A stretch of 64,000 nt of DNA, taken from positions 51,741,136 to 51,805,135 of the forward strand of contig NC_081414.1 in NCBI RefSeq assembly GCF_030272615.1, given 5' to 3'. Below are positions 8,901-18,479 of this stretch, piece by piece. Below the pieces are notes generated by a model. That model saw nothing but the letters and a program-made list of their open reading frames with translations, did no database searches and had not been told where the DNA came from. Each line of letters starts with the position of its first letter. Position 1 is the first letter of the stretch. Position numbers and translations under genes: made by a program. The stretch comes from Cryptomeria japonica (Eukaryota; Streptophyta; Pinopsida; Cupressales; Cupressaceae).

Positions 8901-10461
8901 TTTGAGCAATCAAGCGTTTACATTGTTTAGCACTAATTAAAGATGCAGTTTTTGTTGGACATACCTCTGGTATTCGGTACCTCTTCTCACCAAGCTTGAT
9001 TGTAACACTACGTGGCCTTGACTCATACACCCCATGCCTCTGATACATGTATGGCTGCCCCAGCAAGACATCGCATACATCCAATGGTGCTACATCACAT
9101 ATCACTTCATCCTTGAAAGGCTTGATTGAATATGGCAAACGACATTGTTGATTGATTTGAATATCTTGTCCCTCATTCACCCATCCCATAGAGTATGGTT
9201 GTGGGTGTCTTGTCACTTTCAAATTTAATCTTTTGACTGTCTCCCTAGAGATCAAATTCTTTTGACTCCCACTGTCAACAATAAAATGTAGAGGCTTTCC
9301 ATCAACCCACATCTGTGAATGAAAAAGTCTCTCTTCATCTTCACGGGGAAATACTTTAGCAGTTCCAACTACGGCATATGGGTTTGCTTCTATGATGGAA
9401 TCATTCTCCTCTTTCTTAGAATTATCTATTGGTGGCGATTCAGGTTCAGCTTCCTCCCCTCGTATTTCTGTCATCAAATTTTTAATACTTCGACAATCCT
9501 TTGTATTATGGGTTGGGGACCTATGCAGCTCACACCACATGCCTGTGTCTGTCTTTTTAGTAGACCACCATGTGTTCTTGGGTGAATTTGAATGAGGTTC
9601 CTTGGTCACCTGTTTCCCTGCAAATTTATTGCCACCTTCAGCCCTTGGCTTGTTGTTTGCAAAGTAGTCCCTCTTCCATCTTTGCTTGGATTTTTCTTCA
9701 ATTTTTGTAGCATATTTATAGGCAGTTGCCAATCTCTCAATATTTAAAAAATCCATCTCTGTTTGAATATACCTGTGAAGTCCACTCCGATATTTTAAAA
9801 TTCTATGCTTCTCTGAATCATTAATACCGAGTTTTGCTGAAAGTGAATGGAATGTATTGGTGTAATCTTGCACAGACTGATCCCTCCTTTGGCGAAGAAG
9901 CTGCCATTCTATGTATTTTTGTTCATATATATCCTCCGGGAGGTAAGCTTCTTTTATATATTCCACAAATTCTCCCCATGTGGGCTTCTTATCAAGAGAT
10001 AGTATAAAATCATCTTCAGCAACTGATTCTTGTTCTTTGTTTGCTACTTTGGTTTCCCATGCTAATTTCACATGGGTTTCAGCTTTGAGGAGAGCAAATG
10101 TTATCTTTTCAGCATCTGAGAAATTATTTACAGAAAAGTACCTATCCAACTTTGATAACCAGTTATCAACAGCTTCAGCATCGACCTTTCCTTCAAAATT
10201 TGGGATGTCGAAATTGACCTGCACTTTGAAAGGGGTATTTCCACGAAATGGTGTTTCAGATTCAGAGGGTTTTTGCTTCTGTAGGAGGTTTGAAAATTGA
10301 CTCATCATCTCCTCTCGTTGCTTATTTAAAGCTTCCTCGACCAACTTCTTAACATCATTGTCTGACATCTTCGATTGTGTGCGTCTCAAAGGTGGGTATT
10401 TTGAAAAATCTTGTGTATCCAATCCTAATCTTTGGTAGGAAGACCTTGTGTAAATTGGCAT
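5935..10461 (-). CDS. Gag-pol polyprotein, copy 2 (chromovirus)
   Basis: This is the middle unit. The reading frame is uninterrupted from the ATG at 10461 to the TAA at the polypurine tract, and its protein is identical to that of copy 1. It has the same gag, protease, RT, RNase H, integrase and C-terminal modules in the order that defines Ty3/gypsy, with all visible catalytic motifs kept. Gag and pol share one frame, so no frameshift or stop readthrough is needed. The Gag:Pol ratio would have to be set by proteolysis or another route. Confidence 0.95.
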   Translation of the reverse strand: MPIYTRSSYQRLGLDTQDFSKYPPLRRTQSKMSDNDVKKLVEEALNKQREEMMSQFSNLLQKQKPSESETPFRGNTPFKVQVNFDIPNFEGKVDAEAVDNWLSKLDRYFSVNNFSDAEKITFALLKAETHVKLAWETKVANKEQESVAEDDFILSLDKKPTWGEFVEYIKEAYLPEDIYEQKYIEWQLLRQRRDQSVQDYTNTFHSLSAKLGINDSEKHRILKYRSGLHRYIQTEMDFLNIERLATAYKYATKIEEKSKQRWKRDYFANNKPRAEGGNKFAGKQVTKEPHSNSPKNTWWSTKKTDTGMWCELHRSPTHNTKDCRSIKNLMTEIRGEEAEPESPPIDNSKKEENDSIIEANPYAVVGTAKVFPREDEERLFHSQMWVDGKPLHFIVDSGSQKNLISRETVKRLNLKVTRHPQPYSMGWVNEGQDIQINQQCRLPYSIKPFKDEVICDVAPLDVCDVLLGQPYMYQRHGVYESRPRSVTIKLGEKRYRIPEVCPTKTASLISAKQCKRLIAQTGAFIVLMIRPEQTKSVVLNTHAKVTENQQNQIDKILKEYHNVFTPPVGVPTHCQVKHSIDLIPGTPLPHEPIYRRSVLENNEIKRQIQELIQKGHIRPSASPCGSPIVLAKKKDGTWRLCIDYRALNKISVKNRYPIPRIDDLLDQLRGAKFFTKVDLKSGYHQVPIDPADVWKTAFKSKEGLFEWLVMPFGLTNAPATFMRLMNDVLRPFIDSFVVVYLDDILIFSRTWSEHLQHVEQVLSTLQKHKLYANIEKCSFGMQSIQYLGYIIDVEGVHVDPAKIQIIQDWPSPKNFTELRSFLGLANFYRRFVFGFSHISWPLNQSLRGGAQAKFQWTEAQQQAFEELKKRLCSAPVLVLPDLHQAFEIETDASDYALGAVLTQNGHPVAYHSETFSDTVRKYPTYDKELYAIVQACKQWKHYILGKETVIHTDHKPLQFLQTQGKLQNDRHQRWSVYLQQFHLNIRHKKGSSNKVADCLSRPPIAGLTIVLDSCGHQSPTWEQLYSTDPDFANIYSNLVEGKSVSDFHLQDGFLCHDGHICVPTEERKKMIWEAHYSRVAGHFGIGKTTAILQKYFYWPKMKQDVISHIQACAACAIAKPTNRKLGLYLPLPIPDKPWQSISMDFMSGLPTTRRGHDCVYVVVDRFSKMAIMVACKKMISAEDTAKLFFEHVWVHFGLPKTIISDRDSRFISKFWSALWAKMDTKLTKSTAFHPQTDGQTEVVNRMIIHILRMYHSKHPRTWDESLPYVQHSYNRALHSTTGHSPFEVSLGYQPLAPMDVAIPSLQSSSPLNGDKEVDKAEKFIDNIRHLQQQVYEILEQSNQKYKERHDKHRTPHQFQVGDKVWLHFQKERLHGPNRKLRPLRYGPYTIVKQVGENAFELNLPSFLGLHPVFNVELLRPYFPPLLDISQATEYIQAAELNPSTTAPVQCDHVTEAILKTLRNQKIPLYWVVRAGQHSHQGKWLTKEQIEERFPHLLQQISAMGPIAS

Positions 10462-10475
10462 AAAGGAGCGTTCCC

Positions 10476-10487
10476 GCTCTGATACCA
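10476..10487 (-). other. Primer-binding site, copy 2
   Basis: TGGTATCAGAGC on the minus strand, one base inside the LTR, is identical to the sites of the other two units and complementary to initiator methionine tRNA. Confidence 0.92.
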
Positions 10488-10488
10488 C

Positions 10489-11005
10489 TGATCTGATTTA
10501 TGAAAACCAGATTACAATACCTGGTGTGATACCTGCGGTATTGTAGATTTCAACACAAAAATTGACAACAAGAAGATTGCAAACCAAAAACTGTCTCCAT
10601 TCTATTCAAAATTGGAGTTTATACAAGTCGAATGTATCCCAAGGGTCACACAAATCCCTTGGAATTGAAACGAAGAGTCACCATAATGTTTATTACAATT
10701 AAACTACTAAAACTATCAAAATTATCAAAAAACTAAATATAAAATTTTAGTCCACTTTGAGAAGGCATAACTTTCTCATCCTAGCTCCGAATTACAAACC
10801 GTTTGATGCGTTGGAAAGGTATTCAAATAATCTAGACCCAAATTTCGGAAACATCGAAGATGTCTCTTCATGAAGATGTCTCTTCATGTTTCCGCGCCCA
10901 ACATTTGTCCAAAAATGCACCGAAGACCCTCAAAATTGCAATTTACTAAAACATAGAAAATTTTGAAAATTAGATTTCAATATTTTCCCAATTTAATCCT
11001 GATCA
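10489..11005 (-). repeat. LTR copy 3 (shared inner LTR)
   Basis: This LTR serves both as downstream LTR of one unit and upstream LTR of the next. By eye it is identical to LTR copy 2. No target duplication borders it, which shows the array did not arise by separate insertions. Confidence 0.95.
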
Positions 11006-11018
11006 TTCCTCCCCCCTT
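11006..11018 (-). other. Polypurine tract, copy 3
   Basis: The minus strand reads AAGGGGGGAGGAA directly against the LTR that follows. It is the expected primer for plus-strand DNA synthesis. The stop codon of the polyprotein overlaps its first bases. Confidence 0.9.
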
Positions 11019-14000
11019 AAGAGGCAATGGGCCCCATTGCACTAATCTGCTGCAACAGATGAGGAAATCGTTCTTCAATTTGTTCCTTAGTAAGCCACTT
11101 GCCTTGATGAGAATGCTGACCAGCTCGAACCACCCAATACAAAGGGATTTTCTGATTTCTCAAAGTCTTTAAAATGGCTTCAGTAACATGGTCACACTGG
11201 ACTGGAGCAGTAGTAGAGGGGTTTAACTCTGCAGCTTGAATGTATTCAGTAGCTTGGGAGATATCCAATAAAGGAGGAAAATAGGGTCTCAACAACTCCA
11301 CATTGAAAACTGGATGCAGTCCCAAAAAGGATGGCAAATTAAGTTCAAAAGCATTCTCACCAACTTGTTTCACAATAGTGTATGGTCCATAACGAAGAGG
11401 TCGAAGCTTCCTATTTGGTCCATGCAGACGCTCTTTCTGAAAATGTAACCATACCTTGTCACCAACCTGAAACTGATGGGGAGTTCTATGTTTATCATGT
11501 CTTTCCTTATATTTCTGATTACTCTGCTCCAATATCTCATAAACTTGTTGTTGTAGGTGTCTAATGTTATCAATGAATTTTTCTGCTTTATCTACCTCCT
11601 TGTCACCATTCAATGGACTGCTAGACTGTAGAGATGGTATTGCTACATCCATAGGTGCCAATGGCTGGTACCCAAGAGAAACCTCAAATGGACTGTGCCC
11701 TGTAGTACTGTGGAGTGCACGGTTGTAGCTGTGTTGCACATAGGGTAAGCTTTCATCCCACGTGCGAGGATGTTTTGAATGATACATCCGTAAAATATGA
11801 ATAATCATTCGATTCACCACTTCTGTCTGCCCATCTGTTTGAGGATGGAATGCTGTGGACTTTGTCAGTTTCGTGTCCATTTTAGCCCATAGTGCAGACC
11901 AAAATTTGCTGATGAACCTGCTATCCCTATCAGAAATAATGGTTTTTGGCAAACCAAAATGAACCCACACATGTTCAAAAAATAGCTTGGCAGTATCTTC
12001 TGCAGAAATCATCTTTTTACATGCCACCATGATAGCCATTTTAGAAAACCTATCTACCACAACATATACACAATCATGCCCCCGCCTGGTAGTTGGAAGC
12101 CCAGACATAAAATCCATTGAAATAGATTGCCATGGCTTATCAGGAATAGGTAATGGTAAGTATAGACCCAACTTACGGTTTGTTGGTTTTGCAATTGCAC
12201 AGGCTGCACAAGCTTGTATATGTGAAATGACATCTTGCTTCATTTTTGGCCAATAGAAATACTTTTGAAGGATAGCAGTAGTCTTACCAATACCAAAATG
12301 TCCCGCAACACGACTGTAGTGAGCTTCCCATATCATTTTCTTCCGTTCTTCGGTGGGTACACATATGTGACCATCATGGCAAAGAAACCCATCCTGCAAG
12401 TGAAAATCAGAGACAGATTTTCCTTCTACCAAATTACTATAGATGTTAGCAAAATCAGGGTCAGTACTATATAGTTGTTCCCAAGTGGGTGATTGATGAC
12501 CGCATGAATCCAACACTATTGTCAAACCTGCAATTGGAGGCCTACTCAAACAATCTGCCACCTTGTTACTGCTTCCTTTTTTATGACGAATGTTGAGGTG
12601 AAATTGTTGTAAATAGACTGACCACCGTTGATGTCTATCATTCTGTAGCTTTCCTTGTGTTTGCAAGAATTGGAGTGGTTTATGGTCTGTATGTATAACA
12701 GTTTCTTTTCCCAGTATATAGTGTTTCCATTGTTTGCAAGCCTGAACAATGGCATACAACTCCTTATCATAGGTGGGATACTTACGTACTGTATCAGAAA
12801 AAGTTTCACTGTGATAGGCAACAGGATGCCCATTTTGTGTGAGTACCGCACCAAGAGCATAATCTGATGCATCTGTTTCTATCTCAAATGCTTGGTGTAG
12901 ATCTGGAAGGACCAATACTGGTGCTGAACATAGTCTTTTCTTTAACTCCTCAAATGCTTGTTGTTGTGCCTCTGTCCATTGAAATTTTGCTTGTGCTCCA
13001 CCCCTGAGTGATTGATTAAGAGGCCATGATATGTGTGAGAAACCAAACACAAATCTACGATAGAAGTTGGCTAAGCCCAAGAAGCTGCGAAGCTCTGTGA
13101 AATTTTTAGGAGATGGCCAATCTTGAATTATTTGAATCTTTGCTGGATCAACATGAACACCCTCAACGTCAATGATATACCCTAAGTATTGAATACTCTG
13201 CATACCAAAAGAACACTTCTCAATGTTGGCATAAAGTTTGTGTTTTTGCAGAGTTGAAAGAACTTGTTCAACATGCTGCAAATGCTCAGACCAAGTTCTG
13301 CTAAAGATGAGTATGTCATCCAAATAAACAACTACAAAGGAATCAATGAATGGTCTAAGCACATCATTCATCAATCTCATAAATGTGGCTGGGGCATTTG
13401 TTAGGCCAAAAGGCATGACCAACCATTCAAACAAACCTTCCTTAGATTTAAATGCAGTCTTCCACACATCTGCTGGATCAATTGGTACTTGGTGGTATCC
13501 AGACTTCAAGTCAACTTTTGTAAAAAATTTAGCCCCCCTAAGTTGGTCCAACAAATCATCAATTCGAGGGATTGGATATCTATTTTTAACAGAGATTTTG
13601 TTTAATGCTCTATAATCAATACAAAGCCTCCATGTCCCATCTTTCTTTTTAGCAAGGACAATTGGACTTCCACAAGGTGAAGCACTTGGACGAATGTGTC
13701 CTTTCTGAATCAACTCCTGAATTTGTCTCTTAATCTCATTATTTTCCAAAACTGACCTCCTATATATTGGCTCATGTGGTAGCGGTGTGCCTGGAATTAA
13801 ATCAATAGAGTGCTTGACTTGACAGTGTGTTGGTACTCCCACTGGTGGTGTAAACACATTGTGATATTCTTTCAAAATTTTATCTATTTGATTTTGTTGA
13901 TTTTCTGTTACCTTAGCATGTGTATTAAGAACAACTGACTTTGTTTGTTCAGGGCGAATCATGAGTACAATAAAAGCTCCAGTTTGAGCAATCAAGCGTT

Positions 14001-15543
14001 TACATTGTTTAGCACTAATTAAAGATGCAGTTTTTGTTGGACATACCTCTGGTATTCGGTACCTCTTCTCACCAAGCTTGATTGTAACACTACGTGGCCT
14101 TGACTCATACACCCCATGCCTCTGATACATGTATGGCTGCCCCAGCAAGACATCGCATACATCCAATGGTGCTACATCACATATCACTTCATCCTTGAAA
14201 GGCTTGATTGAATATGGCAAACGACATTGTTGATTGATTTGAATATCTTGTCCCTCATTCACCCATCCCATAGAGTATGGTTGTGGGTGTCTTGTCACTT
14301 TCAAATTTAATCTTTTGACTGTCTCCCTAGAGATCAAATTCTTTTGACTCCCACTGTCAACAATAAAATGTAGAGGCTTTCCATCAACCCACATCTGTGA
14401 ATGAAAAAGTCTCTCTTCATCTTCACGGGGAAATACTTTAGCAGTTCCAACTACGGCATATGGGTTTGCTTCTATGATGGAATCATTCTCCTCTTTCTTA
14501 GAATTATCTATTGGTGGCGATTCAGGTTCAGCTTCCTCCCCTCGTATTTCTGTCATCAAATTTTTAATACTTCGACAATCCTTTGTATTATGGGTTGGGG
14601 ACCTATGCAGCTCACACCACATGCCTGTGTCTGTCTTTTTAGTAGACCACCATGTGTTCTTGGGTGAATTTGAATGAGGTTCCTTGGTCACCTGTTTCCC
14701 TGCAAATTTATTGCCACCTTCAGCCCTTGTCTTGTTGTTTGCAAAGTAGTCCCTCTTCCATCTTTGCTTGGATTTTTCTTCAATTTTTGTAGCATATTTA
14801 TAGGCAGTTGCCAATCTCTCAATATTTAAAAAATCCATCTCTGTTTGAATATACCTGTGAAGTCCACTCCGATATTTTAAAATTCTATGCTTCTCTGAAT
14901 CATTAATACCGAGTTTTGCTGAAAGTGAATGGAATGTATTGGTGTAATCTTGCACAGACTGATCCCTCCTTTGGCGAAGAAGCTGCCATTCTATGTATTT
15001 TTGTTCATATATATCCTCCGGGAGGTAAGCTTCTTTTATATATTCCACAAATTCTCCCCATGTGGGCTTCTTATCAAGAGATAGTATAAAATCATCTTCA
15101 GCAACTGATTCTTGTTCTTTGTTTGCTACTTTGGTTTCCCATGCTAATTTCACATGGGTTTCAGCTTTGAGGAGAGCAAATGTTATCTTTTCAGCATCTG
15201 AGAAATTATTTACAGAAAAGTACCTATCCAACTTTGATAACCAGTTATCAACAGCTTTAGCATCGACCTTTCCTTCAAAATTTGGGATGTCGAAATTGAC
15301 CTGCACTTTGAAAGGGGTATTTCCACGAAATGGTGTTTCAGATTCAGAGGGTTTTTGCTTCTGTAGGAGGTTTGAAAATTGACTCATCATCTCCTCTCGT
15401 TGCTTATTTAAAGCTTCCTCGACCAACTTCTTAACATCATTGTCTGACATCTTCGATTGTGTGCGTCTCAAAGGTGGGTATTTTGAAAAATCTTGTGTAT
15501 CCAATCCTAATCTTTGGTAGGAAGACCTTGTGTAAATTGGCAT
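11017..15543 (-). CDS. Gag-pol polyprotein, copy 3 (chromovirus)
   Basis: The open frame is intact and runs about 1508 codons from the ATG at 15543. The frame is open back to the LTR, but the earlier GTG overlaps the primer site and is unlikely to initiate; an alternative ATG lies 31 codons further in. Domains in order, with the positions of the longer frame: gag (about 60-340) with a C-x2-H-x4-H-x4-C knuckle near 318, protease with D-S-G near 404, RT with Y-L-D-D near 750, RNase H with T-D-A-S-D near 902, integrase with HHCC and D,D,E residues (about 1100-1250), a GPY/F module near 1396, and a weak chromodomain-like tail. Compared with copies 1 and 2 it has two amino-acid changes in gag, Glu to Lys (base 15258) and Pro to Thr (base 14730). 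It encodes everything needed for a Ty3/gypsy life cycle and could be active. Confidence 0.95.
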   Translation of the reverse strand: MPIYTRSSYQRLGLDTQDFSKYPPLRRTQSKMSDNDVKKLVEEALNKQREEMMSQFSNLLQKQKPSESETPFRGNTPFKVQVNFDIPNFEGKVDAKAVDNWLSKLDRYFSVNNFSDAEKITFALLKAETHVKLAWETKVANKEQESVAEDDFILSLDKKPTWGEFVEYIKEAYLPEDIYEQKYIEWQLLRQRRDQSVQDYTNTFHSLSAKLGINDSEKHRILKYRSGLHRYIQTEMDFLNIERLATAYKYATKIEEKSKQRWKRDYFANNKTRAEGGNKFAGKQVTKEPHSNSPKNTWWSTKKTDTGMWCELHRSPTHNTKDCRSIKNLMTEIRGEEAEPESPPIDNSKKEENDSIIEANPYAVVGTAKVFPREDEERLFHSQMWVDGKPLHFIVDSGSQKNLISRETVKRLNLKVTRHPQPYSMGWVNEGQDIQINQQCRLPYSIKPFKDEVICDVAPLDVCDVLLGQPYMYQRHGVYESRPRSVTIKLGEKRYRIPEVCPTKTASLISAKQCKRLIAQTGAFIVLMIRPEQTKSVVLNTHAKVTENQQNQIDKILKEYHNVFTPPVGVPTHCQVKHSIDLIPGTPLPHEPIYRRSVLENNEIKRQIQELIQKGHIRPSASPCGSPIVLAKKKDGTWRLCIDYRALNKISVKNRYPIPRIDDLLDQLRGAKFFTKVDLKSGYHQVPIDPADVWKTAFKSKEGLFEWLVMPFGLTNAPATFMRLMNDVLRPFIDSFVVVYLDDILIFSRTWSEHLQHVEQVLSTLQKHKLYANIEKCSFGMQSIQYLGYIIDVEGVHVDPAKIQIIQDWPSPKNFTELRSFLGLANFYRRFVFGFSHISWPLNQSLRGGAQAKFQWTEAQQQAFEELKKRLCSAPVLVLPDLHQAFEIETDASDYALGAVLTQNGHPVAYHSETFSDTVRKYPTYDKELYAIVQACKQWKHYILGKETVIHTDHKPLQFLQTQGKLQNDRHQRWSVYLQQFHLNIRHKKGSSNKVADCLSRPPIAGLTIVLDSCGHQSPTWEQLYSTDPDFANIYSNLVEGKSVSDFHLQDGFLCHDGHICVPTEERKKMIWEAHYSRVAGHFGIGKTTAILQKYFYWPKMKQDVISHIQACAACAIAKPTNRKLGLYLPLPIPDKPWQSISMDFMSGLPTTRRGHDCVYVVVDRFSKMAIMVACKKMISAEDTAKLFFEHVWVHFGLPKTIISDRDSRFISKFWSALWAKMDTKLTKSTAFHPQTDGQTEVVNRMIIHILRMYHSKHPRTWDESLPYVQHSYNRALHSTTGHSPFEVSLGYQPLAPMDVAIPSLQSSSPLNGDKEVDKAEKFIDNIRHLQQQVYEILEQSNQKYKERHDKHRTPHQFQVGDKVWLHFQKERLHGPNRKLRPLRYGPYTIVKQVGENAFELNLPSFLGLHPVFNVELLRPYFPPLLDISQATEYIQAAELNPSTTAPVQCDHVTEAILKTLRNQKIPLYWVVRAGQHSHQGKWLTKEQIEERFPHLLQQISAMGPIAS

Positions 15544-15557
15544 AAAGGAGCGTTCCC

Positions 15558-15569
15558 GCTCTGATACCA
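15558..15569 (-). other. Primer-binding site, copy 3
   Basis: The minus strand reads TGGTATCAGAGC one base after the LTR end. This matches the complement of the 3' end of plant initiator methionine tRNA, the common plant retrotransposon primer. Confidence 0.92.
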
Positions 15570-15570
15570 C

Positions 15571-16087
15571 TGATCTGATTTATGAAAACCAGATTACAAT
15601 ACCTGGTGTGATACCTGCGGTATTGTAGATTTCAACACAAAAATTGACAACAAGAAGATTGCAAACCAAAAACTGTCTCCATTCTATTCAAAATTGGAGT
15701 TTATACAAGTCGAATGTATCCCAAGGGTCACACAAATCCCTTGGAATTGAAACGAAGAGTCACCATAATGTTTATTACAATTAAACTACTAAAACTATCA
15801 AAATTATCAAAAAACTAAATATAAAATTTTAGTCCACTTTGAGAAGGCATAACTTTCTCATCCTAGCTCCGAATTACAAACCGTTTGATGCGTTGGAAAG
15901 GTATTCAAATAATCTAGACCCAAATTTCAGAAACATCGAAGATGTCCCTTCATGAAGATGTCTCTTCATGTTTCCGCGCCCAACATTTGTCCAAAAATGC
16001 ACCGAAGACCCTCAAAATTGCAATTTACTAAAACATAGAAAATTTTGAAAATTAGATTTCAATATTTTCCCAATTTAATCCTGATCA
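15571..16087 (-). repeat. LTR copy 4 (outer 5' LTR of array)
   Basis: This 517-bp LTR is the upstream LTR in element orientation. It differs from the inner LTRs by two substitutions, A at 15929 (G elsewhere) and C at 15947 (T elsewhere). The second falls in a 16-bp tandem repeat. It borders the right-hand ATACA target duplication. Confidence 0.95.
15700..15705 (-). promoter_or_regulatory. Putative LTR TATA box
   Basis: The minus strand reads TTGTATAAACTCC here, a plausible TATA element about 130 bp before the end of the LTR. It would place the U3/R boundary near 15670. The same sequence recurs in the other three LTRs at 5082-bp steps (for example 454-459). Confidence 0.5.
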
Positions 16088-16092
16088 ATACA

Positions 16093-17303
16093 CCTAAAAA
16101 TGGTCTGAAGATAATTAATTAAATAAGAAATTATTTAATTAATACCCCTTCCTAATTTAATTGAATTCATTAGGCAATTTGATGAAATTCTCCCTTTCAT
16201 CTACTTATTAATAAATCTAAGGATTTATTTAATAGGTTCATTTCAATAGTACCCTTTGATTAATTAATTCAATTTTAATTAATCTTGCCCCCCATTTCAA
16301 TCAATTCTTCTAATCTCCTAATTAATTAAAACAAATCAATTTATGAGTTGTTGAAAATTAATTAGTCTTTTCCTATTATTTGAATTTTTAGATTCAAATT
16401 ACCCGCATGCTTCCTAACCTAACCATCCCTCTAACCTAACCCATTCCACCTAACCTGGGGTTTAACTAACCCTATCCTATCTTTCACATTCTAACCTCCT
16501 TATCCTAACCTCCTATGGTGTGGATATTTTCTTCTTGAGAAACATGGCACTTTGGCCATATGTCTCCTCTCTTGGACACTTGCCCTTTTATGAGAAAGGC
16601 TCCTTGACACTTGTCACCACAAAGATGACAAGTGTCCCTTCCTCCAACCTCTTCTTCAACCTCCTCCAATTTCACCCTTGATATCTTCAGACTTAATCTT
16701 GACCGTTGATTCCTGCCACCTCACCCCTGGCCTTGGGAATCCTATAAATATCCCCTATTTTGGAGCACAAAGGATCCCATCTCATTATCAATTTAGGCAT
16801 TGTTACTATAGGCATATCATTTGAGCATTATTGTTATAGGCAATTGCATCTTATATTTAGTTTAATTCGATCATTTTCTAGCATAATTGTTGAATCATGT
16901 AGCTTAATCAATCTCTTTTCTATCTTAATTGCATCATCATCATAGCTTAAACATACATATCATTAGCTTAATTAGTCTCTTGGATCAATCTAGCATAATC
17001 AATCTCATCTTTGCATATCATTATCATTTCAAATCCTCCGTCTAGGTGTAGTCAAGTCACTGGGATTGCTTATCTAGATCTGAGAGCAAATCCATACTCG
17101 CATCTCCTAGGAGGCAATAAGCCGCTTTGTCATGGTTCATCTTTGTTTTCTTATTATTTGCTAACCATGCTTGTAATGATCTATTGAGTGTTTGTGTTGC
17201 AGCTGCAGGTATCACACTTCACAGGCATGACAAAGGTAATATAAACTTCCAAAATAATGTAAACGATAATTATTGTAAGTCCAACAATGAATGGTCATTA
17301 ATA
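16093..17303 (+). other. Unassigned AT-rich segment with LTR-like promoter
   Basis: No coding region is visible. The stretch contains CTAACC-rich sequence (16410-16510), a TATA-like box CTATAAATA near 16742, and many short repeats of the type AGCTTAATCAATCTC (16890-17010). This looks like the U3-R part of an old gypsy-type LTR on the plus strand, but I found no partner copy or boundary. The function is unknown. Confidence 0.3.
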
Positions 17304-17862
17304 TGTATAATGGTGAAAAATAAGGGTTTCCACCATTAGAGGGAGAAAACCACTAATTTTTGCTTAAGATGACCATGACATTCAAAAGAGGAGGAATCCA
17401 ATAGATTCAATCATAAATCAACAAAGATTCAGATTGAATACTGATTGGATTGATTGATTTGGGGTCCACTTTTATAAGTTGAATTGCTGAATTTAGATAA
17501 AGTGCTAGTAATGAAGGTAAAAACGTGAAAACGGTGAGCTATAGATGTGGACATGAGTTGTACACCTAGAACTGAGAAATTTGAGTAGACTCGGATTTGA
17601 TCCCTAAAAAAGAACCTAAAATTTTGGCACTGTGGTGCTCATCACCATGGTCCTCTGCACTTTTCTCACACCAAAGGGGGATTGATTTGTCACTGTAAAT
17701 AAAGCTTATCCTGAAGATCACAACTCTGTACCTATTTCCTACACATAGAAAGAAGAAGAAATAGGTTGGGAATAGGGGTTTGCCTAAGTCAAACGCTTGT
17801 TGAGGAATCAAACTTGAATGAAATGTTGCAAATACTAAAATAAATAATGGAAAGATGTTGAA
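17304..17862 (-). mobile_element. Fragment of the 38.2-kb gypsy LTR family
   Basis: Read on the minus strand this segment aligns by eye with the second half of the LTR at 38200-39392. Both share the blocks around GGCTTTATTTACAGTGAC, AAAAGTGCA(A/G)AGGAC, ATTAGTGGTT and the terminal TTTTTCACC-N-TTACA. It ends at 17304 with the expected LTR terminus. Its upstream part is lost where a copia-type LTR fragment starts at 17863. The short translatable stretch inside it is LTR sequence and not a gene. Confidence 0.75.
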
Positions 17863-18440
17863 TGATTTGAATACTGAGAGGGGAGGGGTGAGTCAGTATT
17901 CCCTTGAACTCATTTATACTTCTTATTAACCAATCACATAACATAATTCAAAGTGCAGTAAACAAAAGTGAAGACATTAAACATAACACCAGATTTGTAC
18001 GTGGAAAACCCAATATGGGAAAAGCACAGAGAGATGATACTTTCAGGAATAGTGTAGTATGCAACCGGTTACACAGTACAGAGAGGTGGCTCACTGCCAG
18101 TTTGGCTCACTGCTAGTTTGGACATGTTGTCCAAGGTACAAAGAGGGCTTATAGCCAATATTTTGAGAGTATACAAAATTTGAATTGTTACAAGTGCATC
18201 TAACATATGCATAAATACAATTCCTTTGAAGCACACAAGTTGTCACAAATATTTGTTGTACTGAACTTGCATGCAAAACATAACCACAATTCTTTTGCAT
18301 ATAGTGCATCAAAATAGTTGCCTTTTAACAACCACACCACTAGAAAATTATATCCACGATGATATATATCCACACCATTTGATTGTCAAGTTGGCTCAGC
18401 CAAAGTGGATGAGACCAAACTTAACCACACACTACAACAA
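17863..18440 (-). mobile_element. Degraded copia-type LTR fragment
   Basis: It begins with TGATTTGAATACTGAGAGG followed by GGGGTGAGTCAGTATT, closely resembling the LTR ends at 21426 and 49945. It also contains the GTGGAAAACCCAATATGGGAAAA block that those LTRs carry. No matching distal end or duplication was found, so the right border is approximate. Confidence 0.55.
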
Positions 18441-18479
18441 TCTGGGTGGCTTCATGTAGTGTCGGCCTTCAGCTGCAAT

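Larger units (their letters stand above)
325..16087 (-). mobile_element. Triple head-to-tail Ty3/gypsy chromovirus array
   Basis: Four LTRs of 517 bp (325-841, 5407-5923, 10489-11005, 15571-16087) alternate with three internal regions of 4565 bp, giving an exact 5082-bp period. The array begins TGATC and ends GATCA. It is flanked once, as a whole, by the 5-bp repeat ATACA (320-324 and 16088-16092), so only one integration is recorded. The element reads on the minus strand: each internal region starts with an iMet primer-binding site next to the LTR and ends with a polypurine tract. The copies are almost identical. Likely origins are unequal recombination between copies after insertion, or integration of a multimer; an assembly expansion must be excluded. 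Confidence 0.95.

Noticed and set aside
17205-17222. GCAGGTATCACAC, also found on the minus strand of the chromovirus LTRs
   Set aside because: The match is only 13 bases, with no similarity on either side, so it is probably chance.
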